A DNA stretch of 64,000 bases from Pseudomonas multiresinivorans. GTDB taxonomy: Bacteria; Pseudomonadota; Gammaproteobacteria; Pseudomonadales; Pseudomonadaceae. This document shows, piece after piece, positions 50,353 through 57,956 of the stretch (within the stretch, counting starts at the first letter, position 1; the number at the start of each line of letters is the position of its first letter). The notes under the pieces are model-generated. The model had not been told where the DNA came from and made no database searches. It saw only the letters and a list, made by a program, of their open reading frames with translations. The position numbers and the translations under genes were made by a program. The stretch spans positions 868,001 to 932,000 of the forward strand of contig NZ_CP048833.1 in assembly GCF_012971725.1 (NCBI RefSeq). Reading direction: 5' to 3'.

Positions 50353-51156
50353 TCACTCCGTACCGCTGAGCTGGCGCAGGATCCGGGCGCTGTCGGGGTC
50401 GGCGGGGAAGAAGGTTTCCAGCGCCAGCTCCGACAGCGTCACGTCCACCGGCGTGCCGAACACCGTGATGGTGCCGATCAGGCTGCACACGCCCAGTTCG
50501 GTCTGCAATTGCACCGGGATCAGCACCATGTCGCCGCTGGCCGCTTCGTCATAGGCGGGCGCCGGATAGGCCGCCACCTCGTCGCGCAACGCCGCCAATG
50601 CCGGGTCGCCGCTGGCCTCGTAGTCGCGCTGCAAGCGCTCCACCACATGCGCCTTCCACGGCCCGAGGTTGAGGATGCGCGGTGCCAGTCCCTTCGGGTG
50701 CAGGCTCATGCGCAGCACGTTGATCGGCGGTTGCAGCAGCGCCGGGTCGACGCCGAGCAGGAAGATATCCACCGTGCGGTTGGACGCCAGCAGATTCCAG
50801 TGGCGATCCACCACCATCGCCGGGTTCGGCTCGTGGGCCTTGAGCAACTGGTCGATGGCCTGTTTCGCCACGGTCAGCGCCGGATCGTCCAGGCCTTTCT
50901 CCGAATACACCGGGGCGTAGCCCGCCGCACTGAGCAGGCGGTTGCGCTCGCGCAGCGGAATGTCCAGTTGTTCCGCCAGGTGCAGGAGCATCTCGCGGCT
51001 GGGCAGGGCGCGGCCGGTTTCGACGAAGCTCAGGTGGCGCGTGGAAATCTCCGCGTCGCAGGCGAGGTCGAGCTGGCTGAGCCGGCGGCGCTGGCGCCAT
51101 TGGCGGAGCAGGGCGCCGACCGGTTGGGCTGGACTATTCATGGCTGGACTGTTCAT
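50353..51156 (-). CDS. XRE regulator with MmyB-like ligand domain
   Basis: 267 aa. N-terminal HTH (about 15-75: LRQWRQRRRLSQLDLACDAEISTRHLSFVETGRALPS) and a C-terminal MmyB-like, PAS-related ligand-binding domain (about 100-265: VDRHWNLLASN). MmyB proteins commonly regulate a divergent oxidoreductase or membrane gene in response to a fatty-acid-like ligand. A second in-frame ATG five codons in could be the start. A 17-bp perfect palindrome sits in the gap to the divergent gene. Confidence 0.88.
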   Translation of the reverse strand: MNSPAMNSPAQPVGALLRQWRQRRRLSQLDLACDAEISTRHLSFVETGRALPSREMLLHLAEQLDIPLRERNRLLSAAGYAPVYSEKGLDDPALTVAKQAIDQLLKAHEPNPAMVVDRHWNLLASNRTVDIFLLGVDPALLQPPINVLRMSLHPKGLAPRILNLGPWKAHVVERLQRDYEASGDPALAALRDEVAAYPAPAYDEAASGDMVLIPVQLQTELGVCSLIGTITVFGTPVDVTLSELALETFFPADPDSARILRQLSGTE

Positions 51157-51192
51157 GGTTTCGAACGATAGACCTCCCGCCCCGTAACGGCC

Positions 51193-51209
51193 ATTACCTG
51201 GCAGGTAAT
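51193..51209. promoter_or_regulatory. operator candidate between the XRE and membrane protein genes
   Basis: ATTACCTGGCAGGTAAT, a perfect 8+1+8 palindrome, 36 bp from the XRE start and 75 bp from the divergent start. Confidence 0.6.
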
Positions 51210-51284
51210 CGACGCACCTACGTCCCGGGCGGATTCTTCAGCCACACGCCGCCAACCGGTGGCGATCCCTGAAGGAGCTTCGCC

Positions 51285-51686
51285 ATGACTCTGCTGCAAC
51301 CGTCCCCGCTGCTTCGTCTCACCCTCAAGGCCGACGCCCTGGCCGGCGGCGCCATGGGCCTGCTGATGGCACTGGCCGCACAACCGCTAGGCCAGCTGCT
51401 GGGCCTGCCGTTCGTCCTGCTGCTGGTGGCCGGCATCGTCCTGTTGCCGCTGGCGCTGGTGCTCTACTGGATGTCCAATCAGCCGGCGCTGTCGCGCACC
51501 GGAGTCTGGGCCGTGATCGCGCTGAACGCGCTGTGGGTGGTGGAGAGCGCCGCCCTGCTGGTGACCGGCTATGTGCAGCCGACCGCCCTGGGCTATGCCT
51601 TCGTCATCGGCCAGGCGCTGGTGGTCCTGCTGTTCGCCGAACTGGAGTTCTTCGGCCTGCGTCGCTCGGCTGTCCTGGCGCTGTGA
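51285..51686 (+). CDS. small integral membrane protein, unknown
   Basis: 133 aa with four hydrophobic helices (about 17-37, 42-62, 72-94, 102-122), no conserved catalytic residues and a short basic N-terminus. DoxX-like or DUF-type four-helix proteins are similar in size, but I cannot place it in a named family. Divergent from the MmyB-type XRE regulator and probably controlled by it through the palindrome at 51193. GGAG upstream of the ATG. Confidence 0.75.
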   Translation: MTLLQPSPLLRLTLKADALAGGAMGLLMALAAQPLGQLLGLPFVLLLVAGIVLLPLALVLYWMSNQPALSRTGVWAVIALNALWVVESAALLVTGYVQPTALGYAFVIGQALVVLLFAELEFFGLRRSAVLAL

Positions 51687-51714
51687 CGTTCGCGAGCACG
51701 CTTTACGCCAGTTT

Positions 51715-51795
51715 GTAGGATGGGTGGAGCGCAGCGATACCCATGCGGTCGGTGCGCGGAATCGATGGGTATCGCTGCGCTCCACGCCATCCTAC
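51715..51795. repeat. palindromic repeat, GTAGGATGGGTGGAGCG type
   Basis: Arms GTAGGATGGGTGGAGCGCAG... and its inverse ending CCATCCTAC enclose GCGATACCCAT/ATGGGTATCGC. Extragenic, long stem-loop; bounded by GTAGG/CCTAC like the other repeats. Confidence 0.85.
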
Positions 51796-51840
51796 GTAGG
51801 TGGTCACCGGCGCCGCTGTAGATGTTGATCGCGAACCGCT

Positions 51841-52431
51841 TTACGCCAGCGCTTCGCGAACGAAGTCGAGGCGATCCTGGCCGAAGAACATCTCGTTGCC
51901 GACGAAGAAGGTCGGCGCTCCGAACATGCCGCGCTTGATGGCCGCCTCGGTGTTGGCCTTCAGCGCATCCTTCACTTCCTGCTCGGCGGTCAGCGCCAGC
52001 AACTCCTGCGGGTCGAAGCCCGCCTCGGCCAGCAACGGGCCGAGCACCGCCGGGTCGCCCAGGTTCAGCGCATCCACCCACATGCCCTTGAACACGCAGG
52101 CCAGCAGCGCCTCGAAACGCTCCGGCTGGCGTAGCTGGATGCCAGTGGCGGCACGCATCAGGGTGAGGGTATTGATCGGGAAGTGCGGGTTCATCTTCAT
52201 CGGCACGCCATAGCGGCGGGCGAAGCGGGTCATGTCGATCAGGGTGTAGCGACCCTTGGCCGGCACGGCGATGGGCGAGGCGTTGCCGGTGGCCTGGAAC
52301 ACGCCGCCCAGCAGCACCGGACGGTAGACCAGCTCGGCGCCGGTTTCGGCGCAGATGCCCGGCAGTTGGGTATACGCCAGATAGGAAGTCGGGCTGCCGA
52401 AGTCGAAGTAGAACTCGACGGATTTGCTCAT
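51841..52431 (-). CDS. DsbA-family 2-hydroxychromene-2-carboxylate isomerase-like protein
   Basis: 196 aa thioredoxin-fold protein of the HCCA isomerase/kappa-GST group. FYFDFGSPTSYLAYTQLPGI at the N-terminus has Ser where DsbA has the redox Cys, and the GAPTFFVGNEMFFGQDRL C-terminal motif is diagnostic. Known members isomerise 2-hydroxychromene-2-carboxylate using glutathione in naphthalene breakdown; no aromatic pathway is nearby, so the substrate is open. It lies next to the SDR/TetR pair on the same strand as the SDR, but a gap of 170 bases separates them. Confidence 0.85.
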   Translation of the reverse strand: MSKSVEFYFDFGSPTSYLAYTQLPGICAETGAELVYRPVLLGGVFQATGNASPIAVPAKGRYTLIDMTRFARRYGVPMKMNPHFPINTLTLMRAATGIQLRQPERFEALLACVFKGMWVDALNLGDPAVLGPLLAEAGFDPQELLALTAEQEVKDALKANTEAAIKRGMFGAPTFFVGNEMFFGQDRLDFVREALA

Positions 52432-52601
52432 GAGTGGCTCTCTCTTTTTATGTGGGTTCGCAAAATCGGCATACGACCTTGCGAGCTAGAGCCAGGCTAG
52501 GCGGAATTCAGCAGGGGCGCGGAGTTTACGTTTGTAAATGAGCAGCCCCTGCTGGATTCCAACGACGCCTGGCCGACGCGCAGCTAGTCGTCTGCCGATT
52601 T

Positions 52602-53330
52602 TTACCAGCGCTCGATCCAGGGGCGCAGATCCAGTTCGAAGGTCCAGGCATCGCGCGGTTGCGAATGCAAATACCAGTAGCTGTCGGCGATGTGCTCGGG
52701 GTCGAGGATGCCGTCCTGGTCCTTTTGTGCGTACTTCTGCGGGAAGTTCTCGCGGATGAATTCGGTGTCGATGGCGCCGTCCACCACCACGTGGCCGACG
52801 TGCAGGCCCATCGGCCCCAGTTCGCGGGCCATGCTCTGCGCCAGGGCGCGGATGCCGTGCTTGGCCCCGGCGAAGGCGGCAAAGCCGGAGGCGCCGCGCA
52901 GGCCGGCCGTGGCGCCGGTGAACAGGATGGTGCCGCGCTGGCGTTTGACCATGCGCTTGGCCACTTCGCGGCCGGTGAGGAAGCCGGAGAAGCAGGCCAT
53001 TTCCCAGATCTTGAAGTACTTGCGCGCGGTCTCCTCGAGGATGCTGCACGGTACGTTGGCGCCGATGTTGAAGACGAAGGCTTCGATGGGGCCGATGTCG
53101 CGCTCGATGGTCTCCACCAGCTCGATCACCGCTTCTTCCTTGCGGGCGTCGGAGGCGAAGCCGTGGGCCTCGCCGCCTTCGGCGCGGATGGCATCCACCA
53201 GCGGCTGCAGCTTGTCCGCCGAGCGCCGGGTGACGCAGGCGACGTAGCCCTCGCGGGCGAAACGGCGGGCGATGGCGCCGCCGGTAGCATCGCCGGCGCC
53301 GATGACCAGGACGACTTTCTTGTTCGACAT
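52602..53330 (-). CDS. short-chain dehydrogenase/reductase family protein with altered active site
   Basis: 242 aa classical-size SDR. The nucleotide motif is GAGDATGGAIA near the N-terminus. The catalytic YxxxK becomes Phe153-x-x-x-Lys157 (FAAFAGAKHG) and the usual Ser near residue 140 is Ala/Thr (FTGATAG), so the standard proton-relay set is not present. Some SDR-like proteins of this kind act as regulators, cofactor binders or use other residues. ATG at 53330 is chosen because the longer frame extends over the operator. Divergent from a TetR regulator that probably represses it. Confidence 0.85.
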   Translation of the reverse strand: MSNKKVVLVIGAGDATGGAIARRFAREGYVACVTRRSADKLQPLVDAIRAEGGEAHGFASDARKEEAVIELVETIERDIGPIEAFVFNIGANVPCSILEETARKYFKIWEMACFSGFLTGREVAKRMVKRQRGTILFTGATAGLRGASGFAAFAGAKHGIRALAQSMARELGPMGLHVGHVVVDGAIDTEFIRENFPQKYAQKDQDGILDPEHIADSYWYLHSQPRDAWTFELDLRPWIERW

Positions 53331-53361
53331 TCTCGTTTCCTCAGGGGTGCGCGAAATTTGG

Positions 53362-53389
53362 TAAACGGTCGTTAGGTAAACGAACGTTA
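53362..53389. promoter_or_regulatory. twin TetR operator candidate
   Basis: TAAACGGTCGTTA (53362-53374) and TAAACGAACGTTA (53377-53389): two 13-bp copies of TAAACG-NN-CGTTA, each nearly palindromic, 15 bp apart, midway between the divergent SDR and TetR genes. Confidence 0.65.
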
Positions 53390-53434
53390 TGTTAATATTC
53401 GACGCATCGTCAACCGCTTCGACGGAGGCGCTCC

Positions 53435-53998
53435 ATGCGCTACTCAGCAACCCACAAGGAAGAAACCCGCCAGCGCCTGCTCGACAGCAGCGGCTCGCTC
53501 GCCAAGCAGGGCGGTTTCGCCACCACTGGCGTGGACGGGCTGATGAAGGCCGTAGGGCTGTCCGGCGGGGCGTTCTACAACCACTTCGGTTCGAAGGACG
53601 AACTGTTCGCCGCCATCGTCGAGCGCGAGCTGAGCCAGAGCGTCGAACGCCTCGCGGCGAAGGGCAAGGTGCTGGACCGTGCGCGCCTGGAGCGCGGACT
53701 GAAGCGCTACCTGAACGTCACCCATGTGCAGGATTCGGCTGCCGGTTGCGCGATTCCGGCCCTGGGCGCGGAGATTGCCCGCGCCGACGAGTCCGTACGA
53801 CAAAGCGCCGAGGATGCGCTGGTGGAGTTGCAGCAGGCCTGGGCTGAGGTTCTGGGTTCGGCGGAAGACGCCTGGGCATTGCTGGCGCAGTGCGTCGGCG
53901 CGCTGATGCTGGCGCGGATGGTGGCGAGCGAGCAGGCGCAGAAGGTGATCGTCGAGTCGAGCCGGGATTTCCTGATCCGTCACCTGGACGAGAAGTGA
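53435..53998 (+). CDS. TetR family repressor
   Basis: 187 aa. N-terminal HTH (about 8-55: RQRLLDSSGSLAKQGGFATTGVDGLMKAVGLSGGAFYNHFGSKDELF) and an all-helical effector domain. The HTH and following region resemble the TetR group that represses a divergent oxidoreductase gene and responds to electrophiles or xenobiotics. Probable target: the SDR gene and itself via the paired sites at 53362-53389. Confidence 0.9.
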   Translation: MRYSATHKEETRQRLLDSSGSLAKQGGFATTGVDGLMKAVGLSGGAFYNHFGSKDELFAAIVERELSQSVERLAAKGKVLDRARLERGLKRYLNVTHVQDSAAGCAIPALGAEIARADESVRQSAEDALVELQQAWAEVLGSAEDAWALLAQCVGALMLARMVASEQAQKVIVESSRDFLIRHLDEK

Positions 53999-54044
53999 GC
54001 TACATCCCTTCGGGGCGCAACCTCAGCGTTGTTCACCGGCTCTC

Positions 54045-54115
54045 GTAGGGCGAATAACCCGGCACGGGTTATCCGCCGGGATGGCGGATAACGCTCTAGG
54101 CGTTATGCGCCCTAC
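54045..54115. repeat. palindromic repeat, GTAGGGCG-ATAAC type
   Basis: Two internal hairpins enclosed by GTAGGGCG and CGCCCTAC; same family as 24271-24346. A half REP unit of the CTCGCTCCTACA type lies at about 54183-54200. The 54000-54220 gap shows no supported gene. Confidence 0.85.
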
Positions 54116-54220
54116 GCGGCTGGGTTCGCGAGGCCGAATCCGTTCCCTTCGGATAACGGCATTCCCCACATCCCTGTGGGTCACAAGCTCGCTCCTACAG
54201 AAAAGCAATCCGGCGCGAGA

Positions 54221-54970
54221 TTAAATACCGCGAATGGCGAGGTCCGCGCCCAGCAGCAACAGCCCGCCGAAGAAGCAGCGGCGGAACGCCATCGGGCTGA
54301 TCCGCGAACGCAGCCAGGTGCCCAGGTACATGCCTGCCAGCGCCGGCAGCAGGGCCAGCAGGGACAAGCCGAGCACGTCTGCCTGCAATAGCGAGCCGTG
54401 CTGGCTGAGGGTGATCGCCAGGGCCAGCGTCGATACGGTGAAGGACAAACCCAGCGCCTGTACCAGATCGTCCTTCTCCAGGCCGAGGGCCTGCAGGAAA
54501 GGCACGGCGGGAATCACGAAGACGCCCGTCACGGCGGTGACGCCGCCGGTGATCACGCCGATCAGCGGTGACAGCCAGCGCTCATGTTTCGGCGCCACGC
54601 TGAAGCGTTTGTTCGACAGCCCCAGCAGCGCATAGAGGATCAGCGCCACGCCCAGCAACGGCGTGGCCGCCGGCCAGTTTTCCCCCGCCAGCAGCCAGCC
54701 CACCGCCAGCGTGCCGACGACTATGCCCACCAGCATCCCCCACAAGCGTTTGAGCAGCCCGAGGAAACGCGGGCCAGCGGCGAGTTGCCAGACGTTGGTA
54801 ACGGTGGAGGGGACGACAAGGATCGCGGCCGCCTGCATCGGCGGCATCACCAACCCGAGCAGCCCAACGGCCACAGTGGGCAGGCCGAGGCCCACCACGC
54901 CCTTCACCAGGCCAGCGAGGAGGAAGGTGAGGACGATCAATTCGAGGTGCTGGGGGAGGGCGTCGAACAT
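54221..54970 (-). CDS. TauE/SafE family membrane transporter
   Basis: 249 aa inner-membrane protein with about eight helices in two repeats. The paired GLGGGxV-like motifs read VVGLGLPTVAVGLLGLVMPPMQA and GVITGGVTAVTGVFVIP. Family members export sulfite or other sulfur organoanions. The adjacent sulfate uptake operon supports a sulfur role, but a REP pair and separate transcription units lie between them. Confidence 0.88.
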   Translation of the reverse strand: MFDALPQHLELIVLTFLLAGLVKGVVGLGLPTVAVGLLGLVMPPMQAAAILVVPSTVTNVWQLAAGPRFLGLLKRLWGMLVGIVVGTLAVGWLLAGENWPAATPLLGVALILYALLGLSNKRFSVAPKHERWLSPLIGVITGGVTAVTGVFVIPAVPFLQALGLEKDDLVQALGLSFTVSTLALAITLSQHGSLLQADVLGLSLLALLPALAGMYLGTWLRSRISPMAFRRCFFGGLLLLGADLAIRGI

Positions 54971-55044
54971 GGCCGGGCCTTATTGAAAGCAAGGCCGGCA
55001 GGATACGAGGGTTTGAAAGCCGGGGGAAAGCGCGGGTGGCTCTC

Positions 55045-55112
55045 TGTAGGAGCGAGCTTGCTCGCGAACCTGCCCCGCAGCGGGGTTGTTCGCGAGCAAG
55101 CTCGCTCCTACA
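55045..55112. repeat. inverted REP pair
   Basis: TGTAGGAGCGAGCTTGCTCG... and its inverse flank a CCCCGC/GCGGGG stem, between the TauE gene and cysA (downstream of the cysA stop). Confidence 0.9.
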
Positions 55113-55130
55113 GAAAAGCGGTTTGCTGGA

Positions 55131-56120
55131 TCAGATATTCGCCACCGGCTGATAGGCCTTCGGCTTGAAGTACAGCGTCTCGCCACGCGCCAGGCCGGTC
55201 AGGCTGTCGTGGTCCTTCACCACCTCGGCCTCGATCAGCTCGTCCTGGCCGTCGACCTTGAGGGTCACGCGGGTGATCGCACCCAGTGGGCGGATGTCGC
55301 GGACCTCGGCGGCGCGGTGCTCGGCCACTTCGGAGCGCGACAGCGAGATCTCGTGCGGACGGAACAGCACGTGCTCGTCACCACCCAGGTGCAGGCGGTT
55401 GGAGTCGCCGAGGAAGTGGTAGACGAAGTCGCTGGCCGGGTTCTCATAGACTTCGCCCGGCGAGCCGATCTGCTCGATCACGCCCTTGTTCATCACCACG
55501 ATGCGGTCGGCGACTTCCATCGCTTCTTCCTGGTCGTGGGTGACGAACACGGAGGTCAGGTTGATCTCCTCGTGCAGGCGCGCCAGCCAGCGGCGCAGTT
55601 CTTTACGCACCTTGGCGTCGAGGGCGCCGAAGGGCTCGTCGAGCAACAGGATCTTGGGTTCCACCGCCAGCGCGCGGGCCAGGGCGATACGCTGGCGCTG
55701 GCCGCCGGAGAGCTGCTCCGGGTAACGGTCGGACAGCCAGTCCAGCTGCACCATGTTGAGCAGTTCGTGAACCTTCTCGGCGATGCGCGCTTCGCTCGGG
55801 CGTTCCTTCTTCGGCTTCATGCGCAGGCCGAAGGCGACGTTGTCGAATACCGTCATATGGCGGAACAGCGCGTAGTGCTGGAACACGAAGCCGACGTTGC
55901 GGTCGCGCACGTCGTGCTGCGAGACGTCCTCGCCGTGAAACACGATGTTGCCGGCGTCCGGGGTTTCCAGGCCGGCGATGATGCGCAGCAGGGTGGTCTT
56001 GCCGCAGCCGGACGGGCCGAGCAGGGCGACCAGTTCGCCGCTGTGGATGTCCAGGTTGATGTCGTTCAGCGCCTTGAAGGCGTTGAAGTTCTTGCTGACG
56101 TTACGGATCTCGATGCTCAT
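55131..56120 (-). CDS. cysA: sulfate/thiosulfate ABC transporter ATPase
   Basis: 329 aa. Walker A GPSGCGKTTLL, signature LSGGQRQRIALARALA, Walker B ILLLDEPFGALD, and a C-terminal TOBE-type domain. Supplies energy for sulfate and thiosulfate import. Last of the sbp-cysT-cysW-cysA operon, 14 bases after cysW. Expected to be induced by sulfur starvation through CysB. Confidence 0.96.
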   Translation of the reverse strand: MSIEIRNVSKNFNAFKALNDINLDIHSGELVALLGPSGCGKTTLLRIIAGLETPDAGNIVFHGEDVSQHDVRDRNVGFVFQHYALFRHMTVFDNVAFGLRMKPKKERPSEARIAEKVHELLNMVQLDWLSDRYPEQLSGGQRQRIALARALAVEPKILLLDEPFGALDAKVRKELRRWLARLHEEINLTSVFVTHDQEEAMEVADRIVVMNKGVIEQIGSPGEVYENPASDFVYHFLGDSNRLHLGGDEHVLFRPHEISLSRSEVAEHRAAEVRDIRPLGAITRVTLKVDGQDELIEAEVVKDHDSLTGLARGETLYFKPKAYQPVANI

Positions 56121-56134
56121 GGCTGGGCTCTCAC

Positions 56135-57007
56135 TTATTCATCGTCAGCTTTGACTTTGGTGCGGGACAGGCGCGACTCGCTCCACTGCTTGAGCAGCAG
56201 GATGACGAGGGCCATCAACAGCAACAGGGTGGCAACGCTGAAAGCGGCGACGTGGTTGTACTCGTTGTAGAGGATTTCGACGTGCAGCGGCAGGGTGTTG
56301 GTGACGCCGCGGATGTGCCCGGACACCACCGACACGGCGCCGAACTCGCCCATGGCCCGCGCGGTGCAGAGCACCACGCCGTAGATCAGGCCCCATTTGA
56401 TGTTCGGCAGGGTCACGTGCCAGAACATCTGCCAGCCGTTGGCACCGAGCAGGCGTGCGGCTTCTTCTTCCTGCGTGCCCTGTTCCTGCATCAGCGGGAT
56501 CAGTTCGCGGGCGACGAAGGGGAAGGTGACGAAGAGGGTGGCCAGGACGATGCCGGGCACGGCGAAGACGATCTGGATGTCGTGGTCCGACAGCCACTCG
56601 CCGAAGTAGCCCTGGGCGCCGAACAGCAGCACGTAGATCAGGCCGGCGATCACCGGGGAGACCGAGAACGGCAGGTCGATCAGGGTGACCAGGATGCTCT
56701 TGCCGGGGAACTCGAACTTGGTCACGCACCAGGCAGCGGCCACGCCGAACACCAGGTTGAGCGGCACCGAGATGCCCACGGCGATCAGCGTCAGCTTCAG
56801 TGCGGCCAGCGCATCGGGCTCCAGGATGGCTTCGAAGAAGGTGCCGAAGCCCTGCTTCAGTGCCTCGCTCAGGACCACGAACAGCGGCAGCAGCAGGAAC
56901 AGCGCGAAGGCCAGCCAGGCCAGCGCGATCAGGGCGCGGCGGCCCCAGACATTACCCCGGCGAGCAGCGTTGGCAGCGGCCGCGGCGGAAAGGCTTGCGG
57001 TACTCAT
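56135..57007 (-). CDS. cysW: sulfate ABC transporter permease CysW
   Basis: 290 aa permease with six helices and the EAA loop (EEEAARLLGANGWQMFWHVTLP). A basic N-terminal extension of about 20 residues precedes helix 1. Forms a heterodimer with CysT. Ten bases from the cysT stop. Confidence 0.95.
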   Translation of the reverse strand: MSTASLSAAAAANAARRGNVWGRRALIALAWLAFALFLLLPLFVVLSEALKQGFGTFFEAILEPDALAALKLTLIAVGISVPLNLVFGVAAAWCVTKFEFPGKSILVTLIDLPFSVSPVIAGLIYVLLFGAQGYFGEWLSDHDIQIVFAVPGIVLATLFVTFPFVARELIPLMQEQGTQEEEAARLLGANGWQMFWHVTLPNIKWGLIYGVVLCTARAMGEFGAVSVVSGHIRGVTNTLPLHVEILYNEYNHVAAFSVATLLLLMALVILLLKQWSESRLSRTKVKADDE

Positions 57008-57017
57008 GGCGCGCTCC

Positions 57018-57836
57018 TCAAGGCGTTTCGATGCGGCGCTGCAGCAGGTTGATCAGCAGCAGCAGGACGAAGGCGACGACCAGCATCAGCACGCCGATGG
57101 CGGTGGCCCCGGTGTAGTCGTACTGGTCCAGCTTGACCATGATCAGCAGCGGCAGGATCTCGGTCTTCATCGGCATGTTGCCGGCAATGAAGATCACCGA
57201 GCCGTACTCGCCGACGCCGCGGGCGAAGGCCAGGGCGAAGCCCGTCAGCCAGGCGGGCAGCAGCGCCGGCAGCAGCACATGGCGGAATACCTGCAGGGGC
57301 TTGGCACCCAGGCAGGCGGCGGCTTCTTCGATTTCACGCGGGATATCCGCCAGCACCGGCTGCACCGTGCGCACCACGAAGGGCAGGACCACGAAGGTCA
57401 GCGCCAGGGTGATACCCAGCGGGGTGTAGGCGATCTTCAGGCCGATCTCGGTGGCGAAGCGCCCGACCAGGCCGTTGGGCGCATACAGCGCGGTGAGCGC
57501 GATGCCGGCCACGGCGGTGGGGAGGGCGAAGGGCAGGTCGATCATCGCGTCGATGATCTTGCGGCCGGGGAAGCGGTAGCGCACCAGCACCCAGGCCAGC
57601 AGCGTGCCGATCACACCGTTGATCAGGGCGGCGATCAGCGCGGTGCCGAAGCTCAGCTTGAGCGCGGCGATGACTCGCGGCGCGGTGATGATGGTCCAGA
57701 ACTGATCCCAGGAAAGCTGGGTCGTCTTGAGGAACATGGCCCCCAGCGGAATCAGCACCAACAGGCTGAGGTACACCAGGGTGTAGCCCAGAGTCAGCCC
57801 GAAGCCGGGTATGACCGGGGAGATGCGTCGCGACAT
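57018..57836 (-). CDS. cysT: sulfate ABC transporter permease CysT
   Basis: 272 aa permease, six helices, EAA loop IEEAAACLGAKPLQVFRHVLLPALLPAWLTG. Starts MSRRISPVIPGFGLTLGYT as in other Pseudomonas CysT proteins. Separated from sbp by about 120 bases holding three hairpins, so its level probably differs from that of the binding protein. Confidence 0.95.
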   Translation of the reverse strand: MSRRISPVIPGFGLTLGYTLVYLSLLVLIPLGAMFLKTTQLSWDQFWTIITAPRVIAALKLSFGTALIAALINGVIGTLLAWVLVRYRFPGRKIIDAMIDLPFALPTAVAGIALTALYAPNGLVGRFATEIGLKIAYTPLGITLALTFVVLPFVVRTVQPVLADIPREIEEAAACLGAKPLQVFRHVLLPALLPAWLTGFALAFARGVGEYGSVIFIAGNMPMKTEILPLLIMVKLDQYDYTGATAIGVLMLVVAFVLLLLINLLQRRIETP

Positions 57837-57865
57837 TGTCTGTCCTTTCTCGTGAACGCGTTAAG

Positions 57866-57948
57866 CCCCCGCCATGGGGCGGGGGTTTTCGTTCCGGCGG
57901 GCTGTGCACCGCCCGCCGGATCGGACCGCCCGGCGCAGTGCCGGGCGG
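57866..57948 (-). promoter_or_regulatory. three hairpins between sbp and cysT
   Basis: CCCCCGCC/GGCGGGGG (57866-57885), CCGGCGGGC/GCCCGCCGG (57894-57919) and CCGCCCGGC/GCCGGGCGG (57926-57948), in a row after the sbp stop. No U-tract on the coding strand, so a processing or stabilising role for sbp mRNA is likelier than termination. Confidence 0.65.
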
Positions 57949-57956
57949 GTGGCGCA

